From Novipirellula artificiosorum (GTDB taxonomy: Bacteria > Planctomycetota > Planctomycetia > Pirellulales > Pirellulaceae): 64,000 nucleotides of DNA. Position 1 is the stretch's first letter. Every line of letters begins with the position of its first letter. Shown here one piece after another: positions 1-8,112 of the stretch. The position numbers and the translations under genes are program-made. The notes beneath the pieces were generated by a model. The model made no database searches and was not told where the DNA came from. It worked only from the letters and a program-made list of their open reading frames with translations. The DNA lies in contig NZ_SJPV01000021.1 in the NCBI RefSeq assembly GCF_007860135.1, forward strand, positions 24,313 to 88,312, written 5' to 3'.

Positions 1-1
1 G

Positions 2-439
2 TTGGGCCAACGTCAAGACGTTCAGGAAGCGTTGCAGGCGACTTGCGTGAAGCTGTGGGAAAAGTCCGGTGAGTGGAACCCTGAAACAGAGTTTCTGCCA
101 TGGGCGTTTGCCGTAGCAAGATTCACGGTCTTATCGCAAATTCGGGATCGAATGCGAGATCGTCTGGTCTTTGACGAAGATGTCGTGCGGGCGATGGCGA
201 CGGATGCCGAGTTGGCAGCGGGACAATTTGAAGACCGCCGAGAGGCACTGGGAATATGCCTTCAGAAAGTCAAGTCGGACCAACGCGAGCTGCTCCAAGA
301 ACACTATGTCACAGGTCGTAGTATCCGCGAATTGTCTTCTTCGTCGGGGCGAAGCGAAAACGCCGTGAAAATGATTTTGCTGAGGCTTCGTGAACAGCTC
401 AGCGATTGTATCGAACGTCAACTTCGGCTTAACTCATGA
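2..439 (+). CDS. ECF RNA polymerase sigma factor (5' end outside window)
   Basis: This is most of an extracytoplasmic-function sigma-70 factor of the kind common in planctomycetes. The first part (ATCVKLWEKSGEW, LPWAFAVARF) matches the region 2 core-binding and -10 recognition helices. The last 60 residues (ELLQEHYVTGRSIRELSSSSG, then NAVKMILLRLREQL) form the region 4 helix-turn-helix that contacts the -35 element. The reading frame is open to the window edge and TTG at 2 is unlikely to be the true start, so the gene is probably cut by the window. It overlaps the next gene by four bases (ATGA), the usual coupling of such sigma factors with a FecR-like anti-sigma gene. That partner is broken here, so regulation may be lost. 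Confidence 0.85.
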   Translation: MGQRQDVQEALQATCVKLWEKSGEWNPETEFLPWAFAVARFTVLSQIRDRMRDRLVFDEDVVRAMATDAELAAGQFEDRREALGICLQKVKSDQRELLQEHYVTGRSIRELSSSSGRSENAVKMILLRLREQLSDCIERQLRLNS

Positions 440-711
440 ATGAACAATCAGAATCGCTAGCCCCTCGATTGCTCGCGCTGCTTCAATCAGTACGAGACTC
501 GCACGACGAGTCCGCGCGATTAGCGCTTAATGAACTGCTTCGCAAAGACGCCGCTGCGCGAGCCGTGATGGCTCGCTTGTTGGTGGATGAGCAAGCTCTG
601 GTTAGTCGACTGAGGGACGACAGAATCGTTTCACTGTTAGAGCCGACTAAACCAGCTCCAATGCCAGCCTTTGTGGTACCTGCGCGTTGGCAGCCTTGGC
701 GTCCGCTCTGA
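436..711 (+). pseudogene. FecR-like anti-sigma/regulator gene, N-terminal remnant
   Basis: The 91 residues resemble the cytoplasmic N-terminal part of planctomycete FecR-type proteins encoded just after ECF sigma factors: a helical segment (LLALLQSVRDSHDESARLALNELL, then AVMARLLVDEQAL in outline) and a Pro-rich linker ending in RWQPWRPL. The family normally continues into a transmembrane helix and a periplasmic FecR domain; both are missing. The frame closes at 711, and the sequence that follows at once is homologous to the interior of an unrelated DUF1552 protein. I read this as a deletion junction near 690-720. The start ATG overlaps the sigma-factor stop. A short free-standing anti-sigma protein is possible but less likely. 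Confidence 0.7.
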
Positions 712-714
712 GTC

Positions 715-1158
715 GGTCGCTTCGCTCAAGCCGCACCAGAAAGACTTCACGATCTTTTCGGGACTCGATCACGGCGTCAAAGGCGGCCACTTTGCGATGA
801 GTTCGTTCCTGAGCGGAGTCCGAACGGCTGACGCGAAGGGGATGCCCGAGGGGAACATTACGTTGGACCAGAGAGCAGCCGAAACGCTTGGCGGAGCAAC
901 TCGATTCCCATCGCTCACGCTCGGCTCAGAAAGCGGCATTCACGGAGGCTGCCTCATGTCATGGACACGAAGTGGCACGCGTGTCCCTCCCATCAGTACA
1001 CCGCGCGATCTGTTTCGAAAACTCTTTGTCACAGATAACGGGTCGGACCTTGCGGCTTCTTTAGATCGCTTGGATTTGAAGGACTCGATTTTGGACGCCG
1101 TCCAAGGCGATGCGAGATCTCTGCAGCGCCAGTTGGGTCAACGCGACAAAGAGAAGCT
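715..1158 (+). pseudogene. DUF1552 protein, internal fragment
   Basis: The frame open at 671-1228 carries recognisable interior motifs of planctomycete DUF1552 secreted proteins: HQKDFTIFSGLDHGVKGGHF, then FLSGVRTADA, then SITLD-like and GCLMSWTRSGTRVPP, and LDAVQGDARSLQRQLG. The N-terminal Tat-type leader and about 100 residues before the first motif are missing, and homology stops near 1155 at DKEKLL, about where the central coiled region begins in full proteins. Upstream it abuts the FecR remnant and downstream a DUF1592-type remnant, in a different frame. No plausible start codon or ribosome site precedes it, so it is called as a decayed fragment. Confidence 0.7.
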
Positions 1159-1824
1159 ATTGACGGATTCAAGGATGGCGTACCAGCAGATGGCGTCTAT
1201 GAGATTAAAGCACTCGTCAAGGCCATGAACCGTGAGCATCCGTACGACCCTGAGATTTTTGGAACTGATTCACGAGAGCCCTTCAGGCTAGGGATCGTTC
1301 CCGGAGATGAGAGAACCGGCCCGCTGGACCTTCCGCAGCCTATGCAACCGATATTGGCAGAGGTCGCACTCGAAGATGGTGAGCCAGCGTGGCAAACAAT
1401 GAATGTGTGGCTCGATGCCGGACAAACTCCGCGTTTCGTTTTCCCTAACGGGCCCAAAGAAGGTCGCATCATTTGGATGAAAGTCGCCGAATACCACAAG
1501 GACTTGTGGCCTAGGTTCATGAGTGAAGGAGACCGAAAGAAAGGTAAGATCGGTATCGTCGGCGCGAAACAACTTACGCTCAGCATCGCGAAGTTCCCAC
1601 ATATTCGAATTGATGAAGTGAAAGTCCGTGGACCGATTTCCAAGAACGGTTACACGACGATCTCATGCGGAAAGATCTTTCACAAGCATGAGACCACAAC
1701 TGGTTTTGACGCTGGCCAATGGGCTTTCGATGTTTGGCATGATGAGCTCAATCGTGGAGGCGAAAAGCCAGAGACTGTCGACCTCCTTAAATCGCCTCGC
1801 GCAAAAGGCTCAATAGTTTTGTGA
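1159..1824 (+). pseudogene. DUF1592-family cytochrome-type protein, central fragment
   Basis: From about 1159 the frame reads KDGVPADGVYEIKALVKAM, then REHPYDPEIFGTDSREPFRLGIV, WLDAGQTPRFVFPNG and FPHIRIDEVKVRGPI in outline. This is the central carbohydrate-binding-like region of large planctomycete DUF1587/DUF1592/DUF1588/DUF1585 proteins, which normally also have a haem-binding CxxCH segment and exceed 700 residues. Only this section remains, and the last codons lie over the 3' end of the LysR gene on the other strand. DUF1592 and DUF1552 genes are usual neighbours in planctomycetes, so both fragments may come from one former gene pair, but here their order is inverted. ATG at 1225 is not convincing as a real start because homology begins before it. 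Confidence 0.65.
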
Positions 1825-2719
1825 GGGCTTGGGTGGGGATTCGACCCTTGCGGTGGGCGGCGACCACGTGCACGAGACCTATTTCGGCGGAGAGTGATCG
1901 TGTTGCTGCGCGCTTGGTTAAGTTGCCGTTAGGGCGACTAGCGATGATGCCTACTCCCATGCCGGCTTGAACACAGCCGATCGTGATGGCGCTGTTGTCA
2001 GTCTCCGCAACCAATCGTAGCGGCTCGTTGATTCCAAGACGAAAGCGGGCTTGGTCGAACATTTGCCGGACGATCGTGTTTGGATTTCCCAGGATAAGTG
2101 GTTCGTTGATTAAGTCTGCGATCGTGACCTTCGTTTGCCGAATGAGCGGATGACGGCGTGGGAAGGCGACCAGGTACTCAAGTGGATAGAGTCGCTCGTA
2201 GTTCAACTCTGACTGGATCATCGATTGCGAGGGTTCGATCAAGAGTGCAAGATCCGCTTTACCTTCCAAGACAAACTCTTGAGCCGTGGCATTGTCGGCT
2301 GACATGAGACGCAAGTTCGAATCGGGATAGATCTTGCTAAACGCTCGCAGAGGTGCCCCGAGTTCTTCCAGCATCATCCGGACACCGGTCACCAATTTTA
2401 TTCTCTGTGCGGCTTCGTTGGTCTCCTCGGCAAGCCTTTGGAAAGTAGATTCGACAGATGCCATGATTGGCCTGAGCATTTCGTAAAGTACTTTGCCAGC
2501 AGCCGACGGGCGAATATTGCGACCTGCTCGATCGAAGAGCTTTGTTTTGTAAATTTTCTCGAGCGACCTCACTTGCTCCCAGATCGTTGGCCCTGCTAGC
2601 CCCAACGATTCCGAAGCGGCTGCGTAGCCGCCGTGTTCATAAACCTGGCAGAAAGTGATGATTTGCTGCATCGTTAGCGACTCAGCAGAATCAGCGAGTT
2701 GGTGGAAAAAAACGTTCAT
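1787..2719 (-). CDS. LysR-family transcriptional regulator
   Basis: A 310-residue protein with the standard LysR layout. Residues about 15-75 are the winged helix-turn-helix (QQIITFCQVYEHGGYAAASESL, then TIWEQVRSLEKIYKTKLFDR in outline). Residues about 100-305 are the periplasmic-binding-protein-like effector domain. It is transcribed away from the acid-sugar operon at 2848, the classical arrangement in which a LysR protein controls its own promoter and its divergent neighbour. A perfect inverted repeat sits in the shared intergenic region. The effector is likely an acid sugar or a pathway intermediate (inference). Its 3' end overlaps the DUF1592 remnant by 38 bases, so its stop may have been acquired at that junction. 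Confidence 0.88.
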   Translation of the reverse strand: MNVFFHQLADSAESLTMQQIITFCQVYEHGGYAAASESLGLAGPTIWEQVRSLEKIYKTKLFDRAGRNIRPSAAGKVLYEMLRPIMASVESTFQRLAEETNEAAQRIKLVTGVRMMLEELGAPLRAFSKIYPDSNLRLMSADNATAQEFVLEGKADLALLIEPSQSMIQSELNYERLYPLEYLVAFPRRHPLIRQTKVTIADLINEPLILGNPNTIVRQMFDQARFRLGINEPLRLVAETDNSAITIGCVQAGMGVGIIASRPNGNLTKRAATRSLSAEIGLVHVVAAHRKGRIPTQALTKLLSLLREAI

Positions 2720-2728
2720 TCAACTTAA

Positions 2729-2744
2729 CCTAATGGACATTAGG
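2729..2744. promoter_or_regulatory. Inverted repeat, candidate LysR operator
   Basis: CCTAATG-GA-CATTAGG is a perfect 7-base inverted repeat with a two-base centre. It lies between the divergent lysR and MFS starts, ten bases from the lysR start codon and just upstream of the putative promoter of the operon. That is where a LysR recognition site is normally found. Binding is inferred, not shown. Confidence 0.6.
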
Positions 2745-2754
2745 AACTATACAA

Positions 2755-2782
2755 TTGATCCGATTGATTAATCCAGTATACT
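2755..2782 (+). promoter_or_regulatory. Putative sigma-70 promoter of the acid-sugar operon
   Basis: TTGATC (2755-2760) and TATACT (2777-2782) are separated by 16 bases and are close to the -35/-10 consensus. Transcription would start near 2789, about 60-100 bases before the possible starts of the MFS gene. The LysR palindrome lies directly upstream, as expected for an activated promoter. Confidence 0.5.
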
Positions 2783-2847
2783 CAGAGCCAAGATAGAGGG
2801 GGAGGTCAACCAATGCTTGCGGCTCTTGTGGTCGCAAATGACGTCAA

Positions 2848-4143
2848 TTGCAACGAAGCCAATCACAAGAAGTCGTTGACAGAAATATGCTTATTCCAAT
2901 GCGGGCCGTCTTGGTCGTCTCGACCTTTCTGTTGTCTATGTTGCTGTACGTCGATCGCGTTTGTATTTCAGCCGCTAAGAAAGATGTGGCGGCTGACCTA
3001 TCGCTCAGTGATATCCAAATGGGCTGGATCTTCTCCGCGTTCTCGCTGGGATATGCCTTGTTTCAGACTCCCAGCGGATGGATGGCCGATCGATTTGGCC
3101 CTCGCCGCGTACTGGCCGCGATTGTTGCCATTTGGTCTGTGTTCACTGGGCTGACCTCGATGGCGTCATCATTTGTGTCCATGATTGTCGTGAGGTTTTT
3201 TTTCGGCGCAGGCGAGGCAGGCGCGTTTCCGGGGATTTCGCGGGCCGTGTACTCTTGGATCCCCATGCAAGAACGCGGCGTGGTGCAAGGCGTAAACTTC
3301 TCAGGTTCGCGGATCGGCGCAGCAATCGCGTTGCCTCTGATTACCTGGACCATCGCGGAAATGGGATGGCGTCCCACGTTTGTCTTATTGATGTTCGTGG
3401 GTCTTATCTGGGCCGCGTTTTGGGTTCTTTGGTTTCGCGATGACCCCGTGGATGCCACTTGGCTCAGTTCATCGGAACGCGATTACATTTTGGCTAATCG
3501 CCAACCGCAATCGGTTCAATCCAGCAAGCTCGGTCGAGCACATCTGTTTCAATCTCGCACGGTTTGGGCCCTGTGCGGACAATACTTTGCCTCCAACTTC
3601 ATTTTCTTCTTCGGTTTGACTTGGTTCTTTCCACAGTTGATGAAACGCTATGGACTGAGCGGCCTTGATGCGAGCTTCTATGCAGCGGTGCCGATGATTT
3701 TCGGTGCCCTTGGAAATTGGACTGCGGGATGGTGGGTGGATCGTTTGTATGGAGCGAATCGGTGGCGGTCCTCTAGAAGGCTGCCTGCGATGACGGGATT
3801 CGGCTTAGCAACCATCGGCATTCTTGGCTGTGCGTATGCAACGACTGCATGGACCGCATCGATTTGGTTTAGTTTGTGCATCTTTGGCGCCGACATGACA
3901 CTTTCGCCTTCCTGGAGTACCAGTGTCGATATCGGCAAATCAAGAGCGGGATTGGTCTCAGGTACGATGAACATGGCCGGCAATGTCGGAGCTTTTTTAA
4001 CGGGTCTGGCTTTCCCGTACCTTTTGGAATGGTCCGGGTCACCGCTTCCGTTCTTCTATGTCGCTGCACTGCTCAACCTAGTGGCAGTCGGTCTTTGGCT
4101 GGTAATCGATCCGACCGTTGCCTTGGAGGAGTCCTCAGCATGA
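2848..4143 (+). CDS. MFS transporter (anion:cation symporter-like, probable acid-sugar importer)
   Basis: A polytopic membrane protein of about 12 hydrophobic helices. The cytoplasmic loop signature GWMADRFGPRR between helices 2 and 3 is typical of the major facilitator superfamily, and the overall pattern (LYVDRVCISAA near the start, RFFFGAGEAGAFPG) is close to the anion:cation symporter branch that carries hexuronates, glucarate and tartrate. TTG at 2848 opens the longest frame. ATG at 2887 or 2899 is more likely the true start, as the helix begins right after it. It is the first gene of a LysR-controlled operon and overlaps the next gene by ATGA. The substrate is inferred from the neighbouring acid-sugar enzymes. 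Confidence 0.85.
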   Translation: MQRSQSQEVVDRNMLIPMRAVLVVSTFLLSMLLYVDRVCISAAKKDVAADLSLSDIQMGWIFSAFSLGYALFQTPSGWMADRFGPRRVLAAIVAIWSVFTGLTSMASSFVSMIVVRFFFGAGEAGAFPGISRAVYSWIPMQERGVVQGVNFSGSRIGAAIALPLITWTIAEMGWRPTFVLLMFVGLIWAAFWVLWFRDDPVDATWLSSSERDYILANRQPQSVQSSKLGRAHLFQSRTVWALCGQYFASNFIFFFGLTWFFPQLMKRYGLSGLDASFYAAVPMIFGALGNWTAGWWVDRLYGANRWRSSRRLPAMTGFGLATIGILGCAYATTAWTASIWFSLCIFGADMTLSPSWSTSVDIGKSRAGLVSGTMNMAGNVGAFLTGLAFPYLLEWSGSPLPFFYVAALLNLVAVGLWLVIDPTVALEESSA

Positions 4144-5876
4144 CCCATACAATGAAAATGGAATTCGACGAGCATTCCAAGGTATACCGTGGCTTGCTGA
4201 TCGGAGCGGGCTACTTCAGTCGCTTTCACCTTGATGCCTGGCAGCGTCTTGCCAACGCAGAAATTGTCGGCATCTGTGATTTTGATATCGAGAAAGCTCA
4301 TGCCGCAGCCAGCGCATACGGCATCCCTTCCGTTTTCGCTGACGTTGGCCAAGCACTGCAATGCGATGACCTGGACTTCGTAGATATTGCGACTCAGCCG
4401 CAAGGACGATTTGAGATTGTGCGACAGGTGGTTACTCGCGGACTGCCGATGATTTGTCAAAAGCCGATTGCAGATGATTTCGCGGGCGCGAGTCGACTGC
4501 TCGATTGGATCCAAACCCAACAGTCAGTCTTCATGGTCCATGAAAACTTTCGGTTTCAGCCTTGGTACCGCGAAATCAAACGAATGCTCGAGGCCAATGC
4601 AATTGGCGATCGGTTGCATACCATCACCATGCGCACTCGCATGGGAGATGGCTGGGGCGAGGATGCGTACCTCAACCGTCAACCCTATTTTCGGACCATG
4701 CCCCGCATGTTGATGCACGAAACGGGCATTCATTTTGCCGATACCTTTCGCTATCTGGCGGGCGAAGTCAGCCAGTGTTCGGGAGATCTTCGTCGGCTCA
4801 ACAGCGATATCCAAGGCGAGGACACTGGCGCGTTTATGCTCCGATTTGCCAGCGGTGCGGTCGGTGTTTGGGATGCGAGTCGCTACAACGAATCGCTTTC
4901 GGAAGATCCACTTTATACCTTTGGTGAATTGTCCGTCGAAGCCAACGGCGGCAGTTTGTGGATGGACGGCCAAGGCAACATTACGATCAAGCCTTTGGGA
5001 CAACCTGCTTACATGCATCCCTATGAGCGATCCCAGCTTGGTTTCGCAGGCGATTGCGTTTATGCGTGCCAAAAACATTTCTTGGATGTCTTGGCAGGCA
5101 ATGCAGCATGCGAGACATCACCGTCGGAATACTTGAAATCTTTACGAGTCATCGAGTCCGTTTACGAATCAGCTCGCCACGATTGTTTTGTGCCGGTCGA
5201 TGCCCTGAAGAGTACGAGTCGTCGGCCACAGCGAACGGTCATTGATCTGAGTTTGCCGGTGGACAACGACATGCGAGGCGTCGCGATCAAGCCTGCCAAG
5301 ACGATCGAGAAAGAGGGTTGGAACGCGACCACGCTGGAACTCTATTCGCATGCCGGAACCCACATGGATGCACCAGTGCATTTCGTGCACGGCGGAAAGA
5401 CGCTCGATCAGCGAGATCTATCTGTTTGTTGTGGACCAGCTCGAATCGTAAATTTGGCGCCCGCGAGCCCTCGCCAATTGCATACGATCGACGATATTAC
5501 TCGAGCGATCGGTGAAGTTTACCCCGGCGATCGACTCTTGTTCCGGACGGATTGGTACAAACGATATGGGACGCCTGAGTATCGTGACGAATTGCCTCGC
5601 GTGTCTATCGAGCTGGCACAGTGGTTGGTAAAGCAGCAAGTCGCGATGATCGGCGTCGAGCCACCTTCGGTCGCTGATGTCAATAACATAACAGAGCTGA
5701 CCAGCGTTCATCAAACATTGTTTCATGGAGGTGTGTTGATTGTCGAAGGACTGGCCAACCTTGATCGGCTCACTCAACCTGAAGTTGAGTTCATTGCACT
5801 TCCGCTGTGCATCATCGGAGGCGATGGTTGTCCCGTTCGAGCCATCGCGATCGAGGAAGATGAGGCGAACTTATGA
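4140..5876 (+). CDS. Gfo/Idh/MocA oxidoreductase fused to a kynurenine-formamidase-like cyclase
   Basis: A 578-residue two-domain protein. Residues about 15-350 are a Gfo/Idh/MocA oxidoreductase: a Rossmann start (GLLIGAGYFSRFHLDAW), the ICQKPIADD signature with the usual Lys-Pro, and MHETGIHFADTFRY in the substrate domain. From about residue 365 (VIDLSLPVDNDMRG) a metal-dependent cyclase domain follows, with the hallmark HAGTHMDAPVHF around residues 403-414 and EPPSVAD near the end. The cyclase family includes formamidases and lactone- or isatin-type hydrolases. The fusion suggests sequential steps, for example sugar-acid oxidation and then ring opening or release (inference). The start ATG overlaps the MFS stop and the stop overlaps the kinase start, so translation is probably coupled. 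Confidence 0.88.
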   Translation: MTHTMKMEFDEHSKVYRGLLIGAGYFSRFHLDAWQRLANAEIVGICDFDIEKAHAAASAYGIPSVFADVGQALQCDDLDFVDIATQPQGRFEIVRQVVTRGLPMICQKPIADDFAGASRLLDWIQTQQSVFMVHENFRFQPWYREIKRMLEANAIGDRLHTITMRTRMGDGWGEDAYLNRQPYFRTMPRMLMHETGIHFADTFRYLAGEVSQCSGDLRRLNSDIQGEDTGAFMLRFASGAVGVWDASRYNESLSEDPLYTFGELSVEANGGSLWMDGQGNITIKPLGQPAYMHPYERSQLGFAGDCVYACQKHFLDVLAGNAACETSPSEYLKSLRVIESVYESARHDCFVPVDALKSTSRRPQRTVIDLSLPVDNDMRGVAIKPAKTIEKEGWNATTLELYSHAGTHMDAPVHFVHGGKTLDQRDLSVCCGPARIVNLAPASPRQLHTIDDITRAIGEVYPGDRLLFRTDWYKRYGTPEYRDELPRVSIELAQWLVKQQVAMIGVEPPSVADVNNITELTSVHQTLFHGGVLIVEGLANLDRLTQPEVEFIALPLCIIGGDGCPVRAIAIEEDEANL

Positions 5877-6886
5877 GCCAGCCTTTGTTGGGATGCATTG
5901 CGGATGATTACACTGGTGCCACGGATGTGGCGGGGATGTTGTCGCGAGCGGGACTGAACGTAATTCAGTGCTTTGGAATCCCTTCCCAGTCAGATGACTT
6001 GCGCGATGCCGATGCCATCGTGGTCGCGCTGAAGTCTCGTTCGATCGCTCCTGCCGAAGCAGTCAAGCTCTCGCTGGAGGCTTTGGCGTTTTTGCAGACT
6101 CTTGGCGCGGAACGGATCTTCTTCAAATACTGTTCGACGTTTGACTCAACGGCTCAAGGGAATATCGGCCCGGTAGCTGATGCACTGGCAAGCAAACTGG
6201 ACGCCAAGCAAGTTTTGTTTTGTCCTGCGTTTCCCGAAAATGGGCGAACGGTTTACTGCGGCCATTTGTTTGTTCACGGTGTCCCTTTGCATGAAAGCGG
6301 CATGCAACATCATCCGTTGACACCGATGACCGATAGCAATTTGGTAAGGGTATTGCAGGCACAATCACAGCGAAAGGTAGCCACACTATCGCTTCAAGAA
6401 ACGTTGCCGAATCCTGACGCACCGGCGCACTTCATGGTCGATGCGATCACCAATGTCGACTTGCAGCGGGTGGCTCAGTTGGCCACCCACCACCGATTGT
6501 TGACAGGCGGCTCGGCAGTCGCCTCTCTTTGGGCAAAGACATTGTTAGGGCGCCGCTTAGAGAAACCCGATCCGAGAACCCCATCAAGGCCCGTCTCGAG
6601 TCATCAACACGATCGTTGCATCGTGCTGGCTGGCAGTTGCTCGGAAGCAACCCGAAATCAGATTGCGGAATTTGAGAAGTCTTATCCTGTATTGCATCTC
6701 GATTTGGCTTCGTTCGCAAGCGTCGAAGCGGTCGTTGCGGCCGCTGTCCTCTACGAAACCTATGTAGACGCTCCAGCGTTTGACATCCACCGCGAAACGA
6801 CTCACTTTGCAGAGTTCAATGAAACGGTAACCCCTTGGGTGCAATCGAAAGAAGTTCGGCGACTGACACTGTTGGAAGGAGTTTGA
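5873..6886 (+). CDS. OtnK-type four-carbon acid sugar kinase, C-terminus replaced
   Basis: Residues 1-290 match the four-carbon acid sugar kinase (DUF1537) family, which phosphorylates 3-oxo-tetronates: IADDYTGATDVAG at 9-21, KYCSTFDSTAQGNIGP, CPAFPENGRTV, GGSAVASLW, and LAGSCSEATRNQI. Family members usually run to about 410-430 residues, with a C-terminal nucleotide-binding half containing a GGETSGA-type motif. That motif is absent. After about residue 295 (AAAVLYETYVDAP) the sequence has no resemblance to the family and stops at 337. I infer a deletion joining it to the tail of another gene near base 6755. The protein is likely inactive as a kinase unless the tail compensates. GAAGGAG before 6888 serves the next gene. 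Confidence 0.75.
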   Translation: MSQPLLGCIADDYTGATDVAGMLSRAGLNVIQCFGIPSQSDDLRDADAIVVALKSRSIAPAEAVKLSLEALAFLQTLGAERIFFKYCSTFDSTAQGNIGPVADALASKLDAKQVLFCPAFPENGRTVYCGHLFVHGVPLHESGMQHHPLTPMTDSNLVRVLQAQSQRKVATLSLQETLPNPDAPAHFMVDAITNVDLQRVAQLATHHRLLTGGSAVASLWAKTLLGRRLEKPDPRTPSRPVSSHQHDRCIVLAGSCSEATRNQIAEFEKSYPVLHLDLASFASVEAVVAAAVLYETYVDAPAFDIHRETTHFAEFNETVTPWVQSKEVRRLTLLEGV

Positions 6887-6887
6887 A

Positions 6888-7991
6888 ATGAATCGTTATC
6901 GAATCGCTGGTCTTCCGGGCGACGGAATCGGACCGGAGTGTTTTGAAGCCGCACTTTTGGTGATGCGAGCCGTCGAAAAACAACACGACTTGAAGTTAGA
7001 CATCGAAGCTTTCTCGGCGGGTGCCGAGCACTTTCGCAGTCACGGCGAAGCTTTGCCCAAACATGTTTTAGATGAGTGCTTGAAAGCCGACGCAGTGCTA
7101 TTGGCTGCGATTGGCTTGCCCGATGTGCGTCGACCCGATGGCACCGAAGTGCAACCCGAAATGATGATGGGTTTGCGTCGAGCATTGGGACTGTATGCTG
7201 CCGTGCGACCAGTGAAACTTTATCCAGGAGTGAATAGCCCACTCAACACGGCGACGCACGGAATCGACATGGTCATTCTGCGCGAAAATTTGGAAGGGTT
7301 GTTTGCATCGTTTGATGGAGGCTGCATCCTGAACGATACCGTCGCCAGCGACACCCTAATGATCACTCGCGAGGGGACTCAGCGCGTGGTGGACTTTGCT
7401 TTTCGACTGGCTCAATCTCGCCAGGGACGACCCAGCGATGGTAAGCGAAAGGTGACGTGCGTCGACAAAGCCAACGTGTTTCGAAGCTTTGCGTTCTTCC
7501 GCAAAGTGTTCTTCGAAGTGGCCGAGTGTCATCCCGACATTGAAGCCGATGCCGTATATGTAGACGCGATGAGTTTGTTCATGGTCACGTCGCCCAGCCA
7601 ATGGGACGTGCTTGTCATGGAAAACCAATTTGGTGACATCTTGTCCGATTTGGGCGCCGGCATCGTCGGCGGTCTCGGTCTAGCGCCGTCGGCCGAGATG
7701 GGTGACAAACATGCTCTGTTTCAACCGTCTCACGGTTCGGCACCTCAACTTGCCGGCAAGAACGTTGCCAACCCGCTGGCAACGATCCTTTCCGCTGGCA
7801 TGATGCTGCGATACTTAGGCGATCGGCATTCGGATCCCAAAGCAGACGCTGCTGGAAAGGCGATCGAATCTGCGGTGATGAGATTGCTTGCCGAGCAAAA
7901 ACATCGCACGGCAGATTTGGGAGGAACATCGTCAACTTCCCAAGTTGCACAGGCAGTGGTGGATCAACTGGCGCATGGGAATGCGTCGTGA
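6888..7991 (+). CDS. Isocitrate/isopropylmalate dehydrogenase family enzyme (tartrate/malate-type)
   Basis: A 367-residue beta-decarboxylating dehydrogenase. LPGDGIGPECFEAAL starts the fold; VILRENLEGLFAS is the substrate-binding segment; TCVDKANVFRS holds the catalytic Lys; VYVDAMSLFMV and MENQFGDILSDLGAGIVGGLGLAPSA hold metal-binding Asp residues; FQPSHGSAPQLAGKNVANPLA is the NAD-binding loop. The length is normal for the family. Its place beside an OtnK-type kinase, rather than in a leucine or TCA cluster, points to a four-carbon acid such as a tartrate, D-malate or tetronate derivative; here it occupies the spot where PdxA2-like dehydrogenases often pair with DUF1537 kinases (known association; substrate inferred). 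It is preceded by GAAGGAG and closes the operon. Confidence 0.85.
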   Translation: MNRYRIAGLPGDGIGPECFEAALLVMRAVEKQHDLKLDIEAFSAGAEHFRSHGEALPKHVLDECLKADAVLLAAIGLPDVRRPDGTEVQPEMMMGLRRALGLYAAVRPVKLYPGVNSPLNTATHGIDMVILRENLEGLFASFDGGCILNDTVASDTLMITREGTQRVVDFAFRLAQSRQGRPSDGKRKVTCVDKANVFRSFAFFRKVFFEVAECHPDIEADAVYVDAMSLFMVTSPSQWDVLVMENQFGDILSDLGAGIVGGLGLAPSAEMGDKHALFQPSHGSAPQLAGKNVANPLATILSAGMMLRYLGDRHSDPKADAAGKAIESAVMRLLAEQKHRTADLGGTSSTSQVAQAVVDQLAHGNAS

Positions 7992-8112
7992 CCACACATT
8001 GATGAACCCAAAGGCGATTGAGCAATCAATCGTAGCAAAGACCTCAACGCGTTCATCGCATGCTTGATGAACTTCACATCACTGACTTTTTCCAATTTTT
8101 GAGATCACTACC

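Noticed and set aside
2813..3154. Plus-strand frame starting at 2813 as the first gene of the operon
   Set aside because: It overlaps the MFS gene in another frame, is Cys- and Trp-rich and has no homology-like features. The MFS frame carries the helices and loop signature.
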